A stretch of DNA of 64,000 bases. Source: Massilia sp. W12 (GTDB lineage Bacteria > Pseudomonadota > Gammaproteobacteria > Burkholderiales > Burkholderiaceae_D). The first letter of the stretch is position 1, and the number at the start of each line of letters is the position of its first letter. Position numbers and translations under genes: made by a program. The notes beneath the pieces were generated by a model, which worked only from the letters and a program-made list of their open reading frames with translations, searched no databases and was not told the origin of the DNA. Positions 63,409-64,000 of the stretch are shown here, piece after piece. Where the stretch lies: positions 2,170,001 through 2,234,000 of the forward strand of contig NZ_CP147776.1 in assembly GCF_037300705.1 (NCBI RefSeq), in the 5' to 3' direction.

Positions 63409-64000
63409 TCAGCACACAGCTTGCGCCAAGCCCTGTTCCAGATCGCGCCACAAGTCATGCATGTCTTCCAGCCCGATATACAGGCGCACCAGGGCGGGAG
63501 AAACGCCAAAATCAGCTTGCGCATTCGGCGCCGCGCCCTGCAGTGCGACCTGGGCCGGCAGGGCCAGACTTTCGTGACCGCCCCACGACACGCCGCGCTT
63601 AAACAGGCGCAAGGCATTGCAAAAGCGCAGCGGATCGTATGCCGCATCGAGTTCAATTGAAAACAGGCTGGAAAAACCGTGCAGATATTGATTGCCCGGC
63701 CCGCATTGCCAGGCCGGGTGCAAGATGCGCCGCACCGCTGCATGACTGGCCAGTTTTTCCATCAAGGCTTCGGCGCAGGCCCATTGCGCGCGCAGGCGCA
63801 CATCCAGCGTGCGCATGCCGCGCAGCAGCAACCAGGCTTCCCACGGCGCCAGCTTGGCCCCGAGATAGGGATAGCTCAAGGCATTTAAAGCCGCGATGCG
63901 CGCTTTGCTGCCGGCCACCACCCCGGCCACGGTATCGCTATGCCCGCCAATATATTTGGAGGCTGAATGCAACACCAGATCAATCCCCAGGGCCAACGGC
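63409..64000 (-). CDS. Cys/Met metabolism PLP-dependent enzyme (MetC/MetB-like), partial
   Basis: The frame runs to the window edge; about 197 C-terminal residues are present. The PLP-binding Lys lies in LHSASKYIGGHSD, followed by GVVAG and the family's LLLRGMRTLDVRL. The C-terminal domain has FSIELDAAYDPLRFCNALRLFKRGVSWGGHESLALP and RLYIGLEDMHDLWRDLEQGL. Family members are cystathionine beta-lyase, gamma-synthase and methionine gamma-lyase. The loop VSWGGHESL favours cystathionine beta-lyase (MetC-like). The start lies outside the window. Confidence 0.9.
   Translation of the reverse strand, partial: PLALGIDLVLHSASKYIGGHSDTVAGVVAGSKARIAALNALSYPYLGAKLAPWEAWLLLRGMRTLDVRLRAQWACAEALMEKLASHAAVRRILHPAWQCGPGNQYLHGFSSLFSIELDAAYDPLRFCNALRLFKRGVSWGGHESLALPAQVALQGAAPNAQADFGVSPALVRLYIGLEDMHDLWRDLEQGLAQAVC

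Overview
The window looks like a chromosomal segment of a motile betaproteobacterium, probably Burkholderiales and close to Oxalobacteraceae (Massilia, Janthinobacterium or Herbaspirillum-like). This is inferred from the flagellar gene order, the protein sequences and the GC-rich but not extreme base composition. No ribosomal RNA, phage or CRISPR array is visible.

Layout. 1-120 is the 3' tail of a membrane protein gene. 252-6800 (minus) encodes a giant Ig-repeat surface protein with an RTX-like segment and a DUF4214-type C-terminus. 7000-27535 is a flagellar block: fliR-Q-P-O-N-M-L, fliK-J-I-H-G-F, divergent fliE, then ycgR, an FlhB-like gene, a second fliK-like gene, fliT, fliS, fliD, flaG and fliC. 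FliA (sigma-28) type promoters can be read in front of fliC and fliD. 28177-34143 (plus) encodes a 1,988-residue protein built from 214 consecutive octapeptides with no indel. The octads are ordered in exact 648-bp units, and these alternate in a 1,296-bp period. The protein ends in a calcium-binding domain typical of type I secretion cargo, and its leader carries a FliA-like promoter. A strong terminator separates it from an HlyB/HlyD type I secretion pair (34545-38014).

38075-46792 (plus) is a tightly packed nine-gene cluster for making and transferring a nonulosonic-acid-like sugar: PseB- and PseF-type enzymes, a reductase, a NeuB-family synthase, a GT2 glycosyltransferase, a Gfo/Idh oxidoreductase, a DegT aminotransferase, an acyltransferase-like protein and a GT-B/PseG-like protein. 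By position it could decorate flagellin, the octapeptide protein, or both. Two tandem REP-type elements close this block.

47116-50349 (minus) encodes a cytoplasmic LRR-Roc-COR-TIR protein, a Roco GTPase fused to a TIR domain, with nearly identical 66-bp LRR units that differ mainly at the expected ligand-facing positions. It is the best candidate for an undescribed sensing or immune system here. 50448-54006 encodes a nucleoside/simple-sugar type ABC importer without a binding protein. 54127-57147 encodes an NrtA/B/D-like importer whose binding protein has a Cys-x-Cys N-terminal extension before a Tat signal. tRNA-Pro(GGG) follows on the minus strand. The right end holds a metallo-beta-lactamase-fold protein, an M14 carboxypeptidase, a CYTH protein, a soluble TPR-GAF histidine kinase (minus) and a truncated Cys/Met-metabolism PLP enzyme at the edge.

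All functional calls come from reading the sequence. No database search, alignment or structure prediction was run.
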